A stretch of DNA of 15,379 bases from REEB48 sp964355085 (GCA_964355085.1 CAYHBW010000022.1:1-15379); one strand, 5' to 3'; counted from the first letter of the stretch, positions 6,727-12,503 are shown. Translations and numbers: made by a program. Notes: generated by a model from the letters alone, not told the origin.

Positions 6727-7119
6727 ATGAAAACCAAAAGAAGCGATCTTCTTACTCCAGCAATAGAGCGCGGAAGAAAGATGCTTTTAAAATTGCTTAA
6801 AGCCGAAGGTGGAGTTGTTGAGCTAGAAAATCGCGGCGCACTTCGCTTAATGATGGAACAGAATAAAGTTTTTGTAGTCAAAATGGGTATCGAGCAAGTT
6901 GTTCCATTGTGGCAGTTTGATGATCGGGTATGTCCTCACATATTTAGAATTTTGAAAATTTTTAAGCAAAAGAAAACGAGTAGTTTGATGGTTATGGTTT
7001 TTTTCGTAAATGGAAATTTTAGGTTGGCCGGTAAAAATCCGCTTCAAGCGCTTCGTGGTGGTCAAGTAAAAGAAGTTATGCGAGCTGCCAGGGCTTATTT
7101 AGAGCACGGGGCCGCCTAG
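6727..7119 (+). CDS. Antitoxin-like protein (Xre/MbcA/ParS C-terminal domain, DUF2384-like), paralogue A
   Basis: A 130-residue protein. Its last 40 residues (FFVNGNFRLAGKNPLQALR, then GGQVKEVMRAARAYLEHGAA) match the pattern of the MbcA/ParS/Xre antitoxin toxin-binding domain: an aromatic pair, an L-G-x-x-P-L-x-A-L turn and a helix ending A-A-R-x-Y-x-E-x-G-A-A. The N-terminus (1-60) is basic and helical, but I see no clear helix-turn-helix. A paralogue is encoded convergently at 7353-7781: by hand count 25 of the last 41 residues are identical. No RES-type toxin gene is next to it, so an antitoxin role is only inferred; a stand-alone regulator is equally possible. AGGGG directly precedes the start, and it has its own promoter and terminator. 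Confidence 0.7.
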   Translation: MKTKRSDLLTPAIERGRKMLLKLLKAEGGVVELENRGALRLMMEQNKVFVVKMGIEQVVPLWQFDDRVCPHIFRILKIFKQKKTSSLMVMVFFVNGNFRLAGKNPLQALRGGQVKEVMRAARAYLEHGAA

Positions 7120-7130
7120 TTTAAAAATTA

Positions 7131-7158
7131 AAACAGCCGCTTAATAGGGCTGTTTTTT
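7131..7158 (+). terminator. Rho-independent terminator after paralogue A
   Basis: Stem AAACAGCC/GGCTGTTT (7131-7138 with 7148-7155), 9-nt loop, T run 7153-7158. It ends just before the 3' end of the convergent tRNA-Gly. Confidence 0.85.
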
Positions 7159-7164
7159 AATCTG

Positions 7165-7236
7165 AGCGGGTAACGGGAGTCGAACCCGTATCTCGACCTT
7201 GGCAAGGTCGCATAATAGCCGCTATACGATACCCGC
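7165..7236 (-). tRNA. tRNA-Gly(GCC)
   Basis: The minus strand folds as a full cloverleaf: acceptor GCGGGTA/TACCCGC, anticodon stem CGACC/GGTCG with loop TTGCCAA (anticodon GCC), and T arm ACGGG-TTCGACT-CCCGT. The discriminator is T, and the following bases are CAG, so CCA is not encoded and must be added. It is transcribed from the TTGAAA-N17-TATAAT promoter at 7291-7319, with a leader of about 48 nt that carries a GC-rich hairpin. Confidence 0.95.
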
Positions 7237-7240
7237 CTAC

Positions 7241-7267
7241 GCTGAAGCTTCGGCGGGCAAGCCCGCC
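7241..7267. repeat. GC-rich palindromic repeat in the tRNA-Gly leader
   Basis: Two overlapping inverted repeats: GCTGAAGCTTCGGC (7241-7254, one mismatch pair) and GGCGGGC-AA-GCCCGCC (7252-7267, perfect 7-bp stem). The element lies between the tRNA-Gly promoter and the mature tRNA 5' end, so it would form a hairpin in the precursor. Confidence 0.6.
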
Positions 7268-7290
7268 AGGACAGTCATAAGCTTGAAATT

Positions 7291-7319
7291 ATTATAGTTT
7301 ACATCTGATTTATTTTCAA
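7291..7319 (-). promoter_or_regulatory. Consensus-like sigma70 promoter for tRNA-Gly
   Basis: On the minus strand TTGAAA (7319-7314), 17 nt, perfect TATAAT (7296-7291). The -35 directly abuts the T-tract of the terminator of the upstream gene (7319-7345). Confidence 0.88.
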
Positions 7320-7345
7320 GAAAGAAAAACCGCACATAAGTGCGG
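7319..7345 (-). terminator. Rho-independent terminator after paralogue B
   Basis: On the minus strand the stem CCGCAC/GTGCGG (plus positions 7330-7335 and 7340-7345), 4-nt loop, followed by TTTTTCTTTCTT. The last bases run into the -35 of the tRNA-Gly promoter. Confidence 0.88.
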
Positions 7346-7352
7346 ATGTTTT

Positions 7353-7781
7353 TCAGGCGGCGCCGTGTTCGTGATAGCATCTGGCGACGGCCAATACTTC
7401 TTTCACCTTGTTTTCTCTTAGTGCATCAAGCGGGCTCTTGCTGCCCAACCTTTTATTTCCATTCATGAAAAATGTCAGCATTCCGAGAGCCCCCAATCCC
7501 TTTGATTCCAGGATTTCGATTATTTTCTGAAGATGCGGTTCGACTTCCGGTTCAGTTTGCCAGCTAGGCATCATTATTTCCCCTTTGAATTTTACGAAGA
7601 TGTATTTATTTAGCCAGCTCTTCCGCAAATTCATCTTCTTTCCGAAGATGGCCATGATGATTTCCCTGCGTCTGGTTTCTGCTCCAAGCGATATAAGTTT
7701 GCATCTCGGATCGCGCAGGATTTTTCTGGTCATTTCCTTTCCGCGCTTTTTTGCGGCGGCAAGAGAATCTTTAGGTTTCAT
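7353..7781 (-). CDS. Antitoxin-like protein (Xre/MbcA/ParS C-terminal domain, DUF2384-like), paralogue B
   Basis: A 142-residue basic protein homologous to the product of 6727-7119. It shares FF-NGN-RL, SPLDALR, VKEVLAVAR and the EHGAA terminus, plus a similar N-terminal K-RG-KEM helix. Between them (about 40-85) lies a stretch with W56 and a PSWQTEPEVEPHLQKI segment resembling the P-W-Q / P-H-I segment of paralogue A. The C-terminal part fits the toxin-binding domain of MbcA/ParS/Xre antitoxins. No toxin gene or N-terminal helix-turn-helix is evident. The ATG at 7781 is preceded by AAGAAGGA. It has its own TTGAAA-N17-TATAGT promoter and a strong terminator. It is convergent with paralogue A, with tRNA-Gly between them. 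Confidence 0.7.
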   Translation of the reverse strand: MKPKDSLAAAKKRGKEMTRKILRDPRCKLISLGAETRRREIIMAIFGKKMNLRKSWLNKYIFVKFKGEIMMPSWQTEPEVEPHLQKIIEILESKGLGALGMLTFFMNGNKRLGSKSPLDALRENKVKEVLAVARCYHEHGAA

Positions 7782-7813
7782 TCATCCTTCTTTGCCTTTA
7801 AAGTTCCGTAATA

Positions 7814-7842
7814 ACTATAGTGGACAAACGAATATTTTTCAA
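7814..7842 (-). promoter_or_regulatory. Sigma70 promoter for paralogue B
   Basis: On the minus strand TTGAAA (7842-7837), 17 nt, TATAGT (7819-7814). Like the tRNA-Gly promoter, its -35 is fused to the T-tract of the preceding terminator. Confidence 0.82.
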
Positions 7843-7882
7843 GAAAGAAAAACCCCGCATCAGCCAGTTGGCTGATGCGGGG
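7843..7882 (-). terminator. Very strong terminator after the PQ-loop gene
   Basis: A stem of 13 or more bp, CCCCGCATCAGCC paired with GGCTGATGCGGGG (plus positions 7853-7865 and 7870-7882), followed on the minus strand by TTTTTCTTTCTT. Confidence 0.92.
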
Positions 7883-7892
7883 AGGTAGGGCT

Positions 7893-8177
7893 CTAGGACG
7901 GACGTCTTTCTTTTTTATAGAAAAATCGGTAATTGAGTATTTGGCCGATTACGATAAGATTCAGAAATAGGGAAACTATATTTACGCGCACAAGAAAGAT
8001 ATTGTTTATCTCGCTGGCGTAAAACATATAGCAGATATTTGCGCAAATCGTAATAAGGAAGTTTACGAGAGAAATTTCATTTGCAGTTTTGCTTTTGTAA
8101 AGCCTCCAGATTTGAATCGGCATTCCGATTGCGATTCCTACGGCCGTGCAAAGCGGAGCGAGGATATGGAATTTCAT
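7893..8177 (-). CDS. SemiSWEET / PQ-loop family small membrane protein
   Basis: A 94-residue protein with three transmembrane segments (about 4-22, 37-55 and 62-83). Between the first two is a PQ-loop-like motif: MPIQIWRLYKSKTANEISL, with P-I-Q in place of P-Q. SemiSWEETs are half-size sugar transporters that act as dimers of three-helix units; the size and topology fit, but the substrate cannot be told. I start it at ATG 8177, preceded by GGAAAG. The frame extends to a TTG at 8234, but that has no ribosome-binding site and would add a polar tail before the first helix. A 13-bp terminator follows. The gene is divergent from the DUF2975/Xre pair. Confidence 0.7.
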   Translation of the reverse strand: MKFHILAPLCTAVGIAIGMPIQIWRLYKSKTANEISLVNFLITICANICYMFYASEINNIFLVRVNIVSLFLNLIVIGQILNYRFFYKKERRPS

Positions 8178-8292
8178 CTGCTTTCCAGATTGATATGCTG
8201 GGATTATCTTATCAAAATAATTTCCCAAATGCAATTTTTATGCGGCTAGGATTTAATCACCGGAATAAAATTAAAATAACGATAAATATATA

Positions 8293-8321
8293 TTGACAAA
8301 CGATAAGTCATAAATTAAGAT
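8293..8321 (+). promoter_or_regulatory. Sigma70 promoter for the DUF2975-Xre pair
   Basis: TTGACA (8293-8298), 17-nt spacer, TAAGAT (8316-8321), in a very A/T-rich region. The predicted start near 8328 leaves a 22-nt leader without an obvious Shine-Dalgarno. Confidence 0.75.
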
Positions 8322-8350
8322 GAAAATATAATAATTTATAAGAACTACCT

Positions 8351-8848
8351 ATGAAAAAAAGTTCAACGATGTTTCTTCAGGCAGTAATCGCGCTCATCGG
8401 CATCGTGGCGCTGGCCATCATGATCCGGTTTCCCTTGACCGAGGGGAGAGCCGTAAATCTGGATCTGTTCAGTATTTATTCTGATCCGTTCATCATTTAC
8501 GGATATTTATCTTCTATCGCATTTTTTGTCGCCCTGCATCAGGCGTTCAAATTACTCGGTTATATAGGACAGAATAAAGTATTCTCATTAAACTCCGTTA
8601 AGTCTTTAAGGACTATAAAATATTGCGCAATCATATTAGGCATTTTAATTGTGATGGCAGCGCTATACATTACAGTGATGTTCCATGTTAAAGGAGGCGA
8701 TCCGGTGGATGACGATCCGGCCGGTTTTATTGCCATAGCTATTTTATTTACTTTTATTTCTTCTGTGGTCGCCACTGTCGCGGCTGTTTTTGAAAGAACT
8801 CTGCAAAGCGCAATCGACATAAAATCCGAGAACGACTTAACAGTATAA
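8351..8848 (+). CDS. DUF2975-like four-TM membrane protein
   Basis: A 165-residue membrane protein with four predicted helices (about 9-26, 47-68, 90-111 and 124-147) and a short polar C-terminus. The second-helix region (IAFFVALHQAFKLLGYI) and the following NKVFSLNSVKSLRTIKYCA loop are typical of the DUF2975 family, which is commonly encoded next to a tiny Xre-type regulator, as in Bacillus YoaS/YozG. Here the Xre gene follows after 10 nt, which supports the assignment. The function of these pairs is not well established; membrane sensing linked to the regulator is an inference. The DDDPAG loop is acidic and probably extracytoplasmic. Confidence 0.8.
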   Translation: MKKSSTMFLQAVIALIGIVALAIMIRFPLTEGRAVNLDLFSIYSDPFIIYGYLSSIAFFVALHQAFKLLGYIGQNKVFSLNSVKSLRTIKYCAIILGILIVMAALYITVMFHVKGGDPVDDDPAGFIAIAILFTFISSVVATVAAVFERTLQSAIDIKSENDLTV

Positions 8849-8858
8849 CCAAACCAAT

Positions 8859-9059
8859 ATGGCAATCATCATCAATATCGACGTCATGTTGGCGAAAAGG
8901 AAAATGAGCGTCACAGAGCTTGCCGAGAAAGTGGGCATCACGATGGCCAATATTTCCGTTTTGAAAAACGGAAAAGCAAAGGCGATCCGCTTATCGACCC
9001 TCGAAGCGATCTGCGAGGCGCTTAAATGTCAACCCGGAGATATTTTGGAATATAAGTAG
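8859..9059 (+). CDS. Small Xre/Cro-type HTH transcriptional regulator (YozG-like)
   Basis: A 66-residue protein that is almost only a helix-turn-helix domain: MSVTELAEKVGITMANISVL forms the first helices and the turn, followed by KNGKAKAIRLSTLEAICEAL and the conserved C-terminal CQPGDILEYK. This is the short Xre subtype that binds DNA as a dimer and usually partners a DUF2975 membrane protein, here 10 nt upstream in the same operon. It probably autoregulates the promoter at 8293-8321 (inference). The stop codon lies inside the terminator stem, so the operon ends here. Confidence 0.92.
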   Translation: MAIIINIDVMLAKRKMSVTELAEKVGITMANISVLKNGKAKAIRLSTLEAICEALKCQPGDILEYK

Positions 9060-9089
9060 AGGCGGATTTTGGCGCCTCTTTCTTTTTTA
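9058..9089 (+). terminator. Rho-independent terminator of the DUF2975-Xre operon
   Basis: Stem AGAGGCG/CGCCTCT (9058-9064 with 9073-9079), 8-nt loop, then TTCTTTTTT. The stem begins inside the TAG stop codon. Confidence 0.88.
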
Positions 9090-9115
9090 GAAATTCCGAG
9101 TACAATAATGGTACT

Positions 9116-9187
9116 GCCCTCGTCGTTCAACGGATAGGACGCAAGATTGCGGATCTTGTAATTGAGGTTCGATTCCTCACGAGGGCA
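9116..9187 (+). tRNA. tRNA-Arg(GCG)
   Basis: Cloverleaf with acceptor GCCCTCG/CGAGGGC, anticodon stem CAAGA/TCTTG with loop TTGCGGA (anticodon GCG, reading CGC and CGU), T arm TGAGG-TTCGATT-CCTCA, and discriminator A. No CCA is encoded (CAC follows). A TACAAT at 9101-9106 is a fair -10, but no good -35 is visible. The G34 anticodon is unusual, because most bacteria use ACG with inosine for this codon pair. Confidence 0.92.
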
Positions 9188-9220
9188 CACTTCAAGTACG
9201 TTCAGTGTGAACAAATAAAA

Positions 9221-9245
9221 AAACCGGGGGAGCCCGGTTTTTTTA
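9221..9245. terminator. Bidirectional Rho-independent terminator
   Basis: Stem AAACCGGG/CCCGGTTT (9221-9228 with 9233-9240), loop GGAG. T-rich runs follow on both strands, so it can end the tRNA-Arg transcript (+) and the ddl operon (-), whose last stop codon is at 9243-9245. Confidence 0.9.
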
Positions 9246-9725
9246 AAATCCGATCATCCGTCCGAAGTGGTCAGTCAGGGACTCCTCGTAATCGATTTCC
9301 GGAAGATGCCCCGCGAGAAATTTTTTGATCTCCTGTATGTGATCGCTGTCAACCAGTATCTTCACGTACGGTTCAAGGCGGTTCTTCGTCCGGAATATCA
9401 GCTCCGAATGATCTTCATGTCGCAGGATATGGAAGCCGGCTATGTGCGAATACGGATATTCTTTTATCCCGCCGATGCTGACGGAATTTTTTGTCAGTGA
9501 AAATTTCATCGTTTTCGGATACTGCCGGCCGAGATGGAGCAGGAGGAATTCCGCTATCACTATGAAAAATGCGAAAAGAAGATTCCTCTGCCAGACAGCC
9601 AGAAGGAAAATAACCGAAGAGGCGATGACGGTCAGCCAATACCACTCGACATCCTTATGGACATAGTTGAATTCCGGCGCGTGCCAGGATATGTCCTCTT
9701 TTGATTTTTCGAGATTATTACTCAT
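9243..9725 (-). CDS. Hypothetical two-TM membrane protein downstream of ddl
   Basis: A 160-residue protein of a type frequent in small-genome bacteria; I do not recognise a named function. A polar N-terminus (SWHAPEFNYVHKDVEWYW) leads into two adjacent hydrophobic segments (about 29-45 and 49-66). A cytoplasmic C-terminal domain follows that looks like a small beta-rich, PH-like fold (MKFSLTKNSVSIGGIKEYPY, then SHIAGFHILRHEDHSELIF) and ends in helices. This layout, two helices plus a PH-like tail, is seen in bacterial PH-domain membrane proteins, but the match is by impression only. It follows ddl by 7 nt on the same strand and shares its transcript. No clear Shine-Dalgarno is seen, which is consistent with coupling. 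Confidence 0.7.
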   Translation of the reverse strand: MSNNLEKSKEDISWHAPEFNYVHKDVEWYWLTVIASSVIFLLAVWQRNLLFAFFIVIAEFLLLHLGRQYPKTMKFSLTKNSVSIGGIKEYPYSHIAGFHILRHEDHSELIFRTKNRLEPYVKILVDSDHIQEIKKFLAGHLPEIDYEESLTDHFGRMIGF

Positions 9726-9732
9726 TATTTTT

Positions 9733-10677
9733 TTATGCCGAGTTGATTATATGTTCCAGAATTTCCGGAAAGCGGATTCCGATCGCATTGGCGCCCTTCG
9801 GCAGAAGACTGGTTTCGGTCAGTCCGGGAATCGTGTTGATTTCCAGGACGTTTATCCGGTTGTCCTTATCTATAATCATATCAGTTCTGGACATGCCCGA
9901 GCAACCGATGGCGCGGTGGGCATCCAGAGCCGTGAGCTGGATGAGTTTTATGATTTCCTTCGGAAGATTCGGAGGAGTGAGTTCCTGCGACCCGCCGACA
10001 GCATACTTCGATTCATAGCCGAAGTGCTGTTCTTTGCCGGGCAGGATTTCCGTCGGCATCAGCGGTATGGCGGTTCCGTTGACGTGGAGAACCCCGCAAG
10101 TCACCTCTTTCCCTGTTATATATTTCTGGATCAGGGCGGAATCGGAAAATCGGAAAGCTTCTCCAAGGGCTTTTCCAAGATCTTTCCAGTCGTTGATTAT
10201 GCTGACACCCATGCTGGATCCGCTTCCTGAAGGTTTTATCACCACCGGCATCCGCATTTTTTTAGTATTTTTGAATTTCAGAAGAGAATCTTTTTTATTG
10301 ACTGAATAATGATCCGGCACGTGGATTTTCCGGTTTTTCAGTATTCGCATGCTTTTTTCCTTATCCATTGCGATGGCGCTCGCCACGGGATCCGATCCGG
10401 TGTATCTGATGCCGTAAGTGGCGAGCGTGGCCTGGATCTGACCGTCTTCCCCGTAATTTCCGTGCATGGCTATGAAGGCGATATCCGCTTTTTCCTTGAG
10501 TTCCGGAATAGTCATCGGCCAGCTTCCATCGCGCCCGATTTTCACCGGAATATGGGTGAACTTGTCTTTATTGAGATGCCTGATGACCATTTCCGCTGTT
10601 TTCAGGGAAATATCGTGTTCGGCCGAAGGGCCGCCCATGAAAACCGCTATTCTTTTTTTGGATTTTCTTGGAAACAT
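9733..10677 (-). CDS. ddl: D-alanine--D-alanine ligase
   Basis: Joins two D-alanines using ATP to make the dipeptide that ends the peptidoglycan stem peptide. It is a 314-residue ATP-grasp enzyme of normal length. Visible features: N-terminal MGGPSAEHDISL with Glu20, MHGNYGEDG (71-79), the glycine-rich ATP-grasp loop KPSGSGSSMGV (148-158), Tyr225 in the YESKYAVGG omega loop, the metal-binding SRTDMIID (263-270), and LEINTIPGLTETSLLPK with Glu279 and Asn281. The tyrosine in the omega loop is typical of D-Ala-D-Ala rather than D-Ala-D-Lac ligases. The ATG at 10677 follows an alternating TA stretch without a Shine-Dalgarno, so translation may be leaderless. It is first in a two-gene unit with the membrane protein ending at 9243. 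Confidence 0.95.
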   Translation of the reverse strand: MFPRKSKKRIAVFMGGPSAEHDISLKTAEMVIRHLNKDKFTHIPVKIGRDGSWPMTIPELKEKADIAFIAMHGNYGEDGQIQATLATYGIRYTGSDPVASAIAMDKEKSMRILKNRKIHVPDHYSVNKKDSLLKFKNTKKMRMPVVIKPSGSGSSMGVSIINDWKDLGKALGEAFRFSDSALIQKYITGKEVTCGVLHVNGTAIPLMPTEILPGKEQHFGYESKYAVGGSQELTPPNLPKEIIKLIQLTALDAHRAIGCSGMSRTDMIIDKDNRINVLEINTIPGLTETSLLPKGANAIGIRFPEILEHIINSA

Positions 10678-10707
10678 TATATATATAATTCTACCAAAAA
10701 ATACCCG

Positions 10708-10971
10708 GGACGGTTTTTTTCAATATCTTCCCTAATCGATAAGAGAAATTTTATATCAGATTCAAGGCTTGCCGACGAGTAATGGGTTATCTCATTCCGA
10801 GGAGGCGTAACGCAGAATGTGATTAAAATTTCCTTACCTTTCGGGAATCCTGATTTCGGCGAATCGCAGCGTCACTCATCGGAAAGGTAGTTAAAACTAC
10901 GATTTCTCTCTTCTTGCGCTTAATCTGAAATCAGCGATTTCGATTTAGGGGATATATTGGAAAAACCGTCC
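10708..10971. repeat. 264-bp imperfect inverted repeat; candidate structured RNA or MITE-like element
   Basis: The 306-bp gap between ddl and arfB holds no credible gene. Its ends are complementary over about 30 bp: GGACGGTTTTT (10708-10718) with AAAAACCGTCC (10961-10971), then CAATAT/ATATTG, then CCCTAA-TCGA with TCGATTTAGGG, with a few bulges. Inside are further helices: CAGATT/AATCTG (10757-10762 with 10922-10927), AGAGAAAT/ATTTCTCT (10742-10749 with 10902-10909; not nested with the previous one), CCGACGAGT/ACTCATCGG (10772-10780 with 10874-10882, one mismatch) and a GTAGT/ACTAC hairpin at 10887-10900. On the minus strand the closing helix is followed by CGGGTATTTTTT, which could act as a terminator. 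I see no target-site duplication and no clear promoter, so orientation and nature stay open. Confidence 0.65.
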
Positions 10972-10983
10972 TTTATGGGTTTT

Positions 10984-11427
10984 CTAGTAATCTATTTTTC
11001 TTCTCGCCGCCTTTTTTTCGGATTTATGTGATTTTTCTTCCAGTCTTTTTCTTTTTTCCCGCTTCGGAACCTTTGTTTCTTTCCGTTCCTGCGGTACGGC
11101 TAGCGCCTGGTTCGTCAGATCATTCATTATTTCAACAGCGCGTTTGCGGTTCGCGTCCTGGCTCCGGCTTTCCTGCGAATGGACATAGAGCTGGCCGAGG
11201 GAATTGATTCGGTTTTTAAGTTTTTCCGAAAGAATCGCCTTCTGGGCGTCGTTCAGCCGGTTGGATCCGCGGAAATCCCAGATTGCCAGGACTTTGGTTT
11301 CAACTTTGTTCACATTCTGACCGCCCGGTCCTCCGCCACGGCTGGTGGAAAAATGAATTTCACTTTCCGGAACTTCGAATTTCGGTTCTATTTCTTTATT
11401 TCCCATAGATATATTCTCGCATCCCAT
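10984..11427 (-). CDS. arfB: Ribosome-rescue peptidyl-tRNA hydrolase ArfB (YaeJ/ICT1 family)
   Basis: Releases nascent chains from ribosomes stalled without a stop codon. The 147-residue protein has the class I release-factor catalytic loop SRGGGPGGQNVNKVETK, with GGQ at 35-37, but no codon-recognition domain. It ends in the long basic tail typical of ArfB (TKVPKREKRKRLEEKSHKSE and beyond), which threads into the empty mRNA channel. The motif SQESRSQDANRKRAVEIM also matches the family. Two starts are possible: ATG 11427 and ATG 11406 (residue 8). Most ArfB proteins begin near the latter, but GGAAAA lies just before the former. It is a stand-alone rescue factor in this window; no tmRNA gene is visible here. 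Confidence 0.92.
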   Translation of the reverse strand: MGCENISMGNKEIEPKFEVPESEIHFSTSRGGGPGGQNVNKVETKVLAIWDFRGSNRLNDAQKAILSEKLKNRINSLGQLYVHSQESRSQDANRKRAVEIMNDLTNQALAVPQERKETKVPKREKRKRLEEKSHKSEKKAARRKIDY

Positions 11428-11535
11428 GATTTTCCGTTGATTATCTTTATGAATATATCATATCAGATTGAGGAACGTTCTTTTTTCTGTCCGGGGGATC
11501 GGCATTTCTTGATGATGGTATAATAAATGATATGA

Positions 11536-12105
11536 ATGCATCCGGAATCATCTGCGAGGATTAAGAAATTTATTCCATTCATGGCGTCAGCATCAGCAAT
11601 CAAAAAATTATTCATTTATGCCGGTCTGGCGGCGGTCATTTTTCTGGCGGGGAGGTCGGTGTATTTCCAGATGAATAAAACCTGCGGAAATTGCGGGAAT
11701 CAGGAGACTTCCGGAGAATACTTCGGAATCGTCATAAGATATTCAAAGAATAACGGATCTCTTCCGCCGGCATATTATCGGGAAAACATACTTACCATAT
11801 CGACTGACGGTTCCGGGCAGATCAGCGGCGAGTACGTGACAATGGATTATGAAAAAATCCTGGAGGAGGTTCCGGTATTTGTTTCGAGTAAACAGCTGAA
11901 TGATATCATGCTTGCATCATCCAAATCCGGGAGGCGGACTGACGGCGTGGGCGATCCGGTGTGCCCGGGCGCTTCAATAAAGTCGGTAGAGATTTTTCAG
12001 AGAGATACGGTATTGTTCGACCGCAGTCTGGCCAGTTGCGGAGGAGCGCCCTCTGATGCGGCGCTGACGGAGGTTTTCAAGGGATTGGAAGAACTGGTCC
12101 CGTAA
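11536..12105 (+). CDS. Hypothetical membrane-anchored extracytoplasmic protein
   Basis: A 189-residue protein of unknown function. A basic N-terminus precedes one hydrophobic segment (about 24-42, LFIYAGLAAVIFLAGRSVY), which acts as a signal anchor. The exported domain starts with a CGNCG cysteine pair and has two further cysteines (VCPG and SCGG) that could form disulfides. The domain looks alpha/beta and contains the repeated Y-x-x-I-x-x-x-V type strands GIVIRYSK and ISTDGSGQISGEYVTM. The start is uncertain: ATG 11536 lies just after a TATAAT (11519-11524) and would be nearly leaderless; ATG 11581 (residue 16) also keeps the anchor. It is convergent with the gene ending at 12117. Confidence 0.6.
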   Translation: MHPESSARIKKFIPFMASASAIKKLFIYAGLAAVIFLAGRSVYFQMNKTCGNCGNQETSGEYFGIVIRYSKNNGSLPPAYYRENILTISTDGSGQISGEYVTMDYEKILEEVPVFVSSKQLNDIMLASSKSGRRTDGVGDPVCPGASIKSVEIFQRDTVLFDRSLASCGGAPSDAALTEVFKGLEELVP

Positions 12106-12116
12106 TCCGCAGTTTT

Positions 12117-12422
12117 TTATTTCCAGTGTTCGAAAAAATAAAGAAGTCCGAAAGGTAATCCTGCGGTGAGGATTTGCAATGTCAGGATTCGAAAAGTTTC
12201 TTCCGGGAATTTTCCGATATATCTGATTGCAAAGCAGGCGATTATAAGCGCTTGTCCGCCCATGAGAATTTGGAACAAATGCGCGGCAGTCCCTTCGTCC
12301 GGTTGAGGTTCCTGATTTATTCCGAAAATCGCGATATAACCGAGCAGTATAGCCAGAGCAGTAAGCGACATCAGTATCGGAAGCCAGGCGCTCGGTTTTT
12401 TCAGAAGTTGATTCATATTCAT
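12117..12422 (-). CDS. Small conserved three-TM membrane protein
   Basis: A 101-residue protein with three hydrophobic segments (about 13-34, 47-67 and 76-96). The start (MNMNQLLKKPSAWLPILMSL) and the central DEGTAAHLFQILMGGQALII segment recall a conserved family of small bacterial membrane proteins whose function I do not know. Two ATGs two codons apart (12422 and 12416) are both possible, and neither has a clear Shine-Dalgarno. It ends 11 nt from the convergent gene at 12105, and no hairpin terminator is visible between them, only a T-rich tract. It is divergent from tRNA-Ser. Confidence 0.65.
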   Translation of the reverse strand: MNMNQLLKKPSAWLPILMSLTALAILLGYIAIFGINQEPQPDEGTAAHLFQILMGGQALIIACFAIRYIGKFPEETFRILTLQILTAGLPFGLLYFFEHWK

Positions 12423-12452
12423 ATAACTGCGGGATCAGTCCGGATGTTTTGA

Positions 12453-12481
12453 TTGATAATTGAGTTTCACTGATATACTAT
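12453..12481 (+). promoter_or_regulatory. Probable sigma70 promoter for tRNA-Ser
   Basis: TTGATA (12453-12458), 17-nt spacer, TACTAT (12476-12481); an overlapping TATACT (12474-12479) would give 15 nt. The predicted start near 12488 gives a leader of about 60 nt before the mature tRNA. Confidence 0.55.
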
Positions 12482-12503
12482 ATATCTATAAATGTGAAGG
12501 CGT

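Noticed and set aside
8178..8234. Longer PQ-loop protein starting at TTG 8234
   Set aside because: There is no ribosome-binding site, and the added 19 residues are polar and do not fit the short SemiSWEET N-terminus; ATG 8177 is better.
10841..10885. Hammerhead-like core (CCGAUGAGU...CGAAA) on the minus strand
   Set aside because: The invariant CUGANGA is broken (U to C) and the enclosed segment does not form a proper stem II, so no ribozyme is claimed.
10704..10977. Target-site duplication around the inverted repeat, as proof of a transposable element
   Set aside because: The flanks (ATACCCG on the left, TTTATGG on the right) share no direct repeat, so a MITE is only one option.
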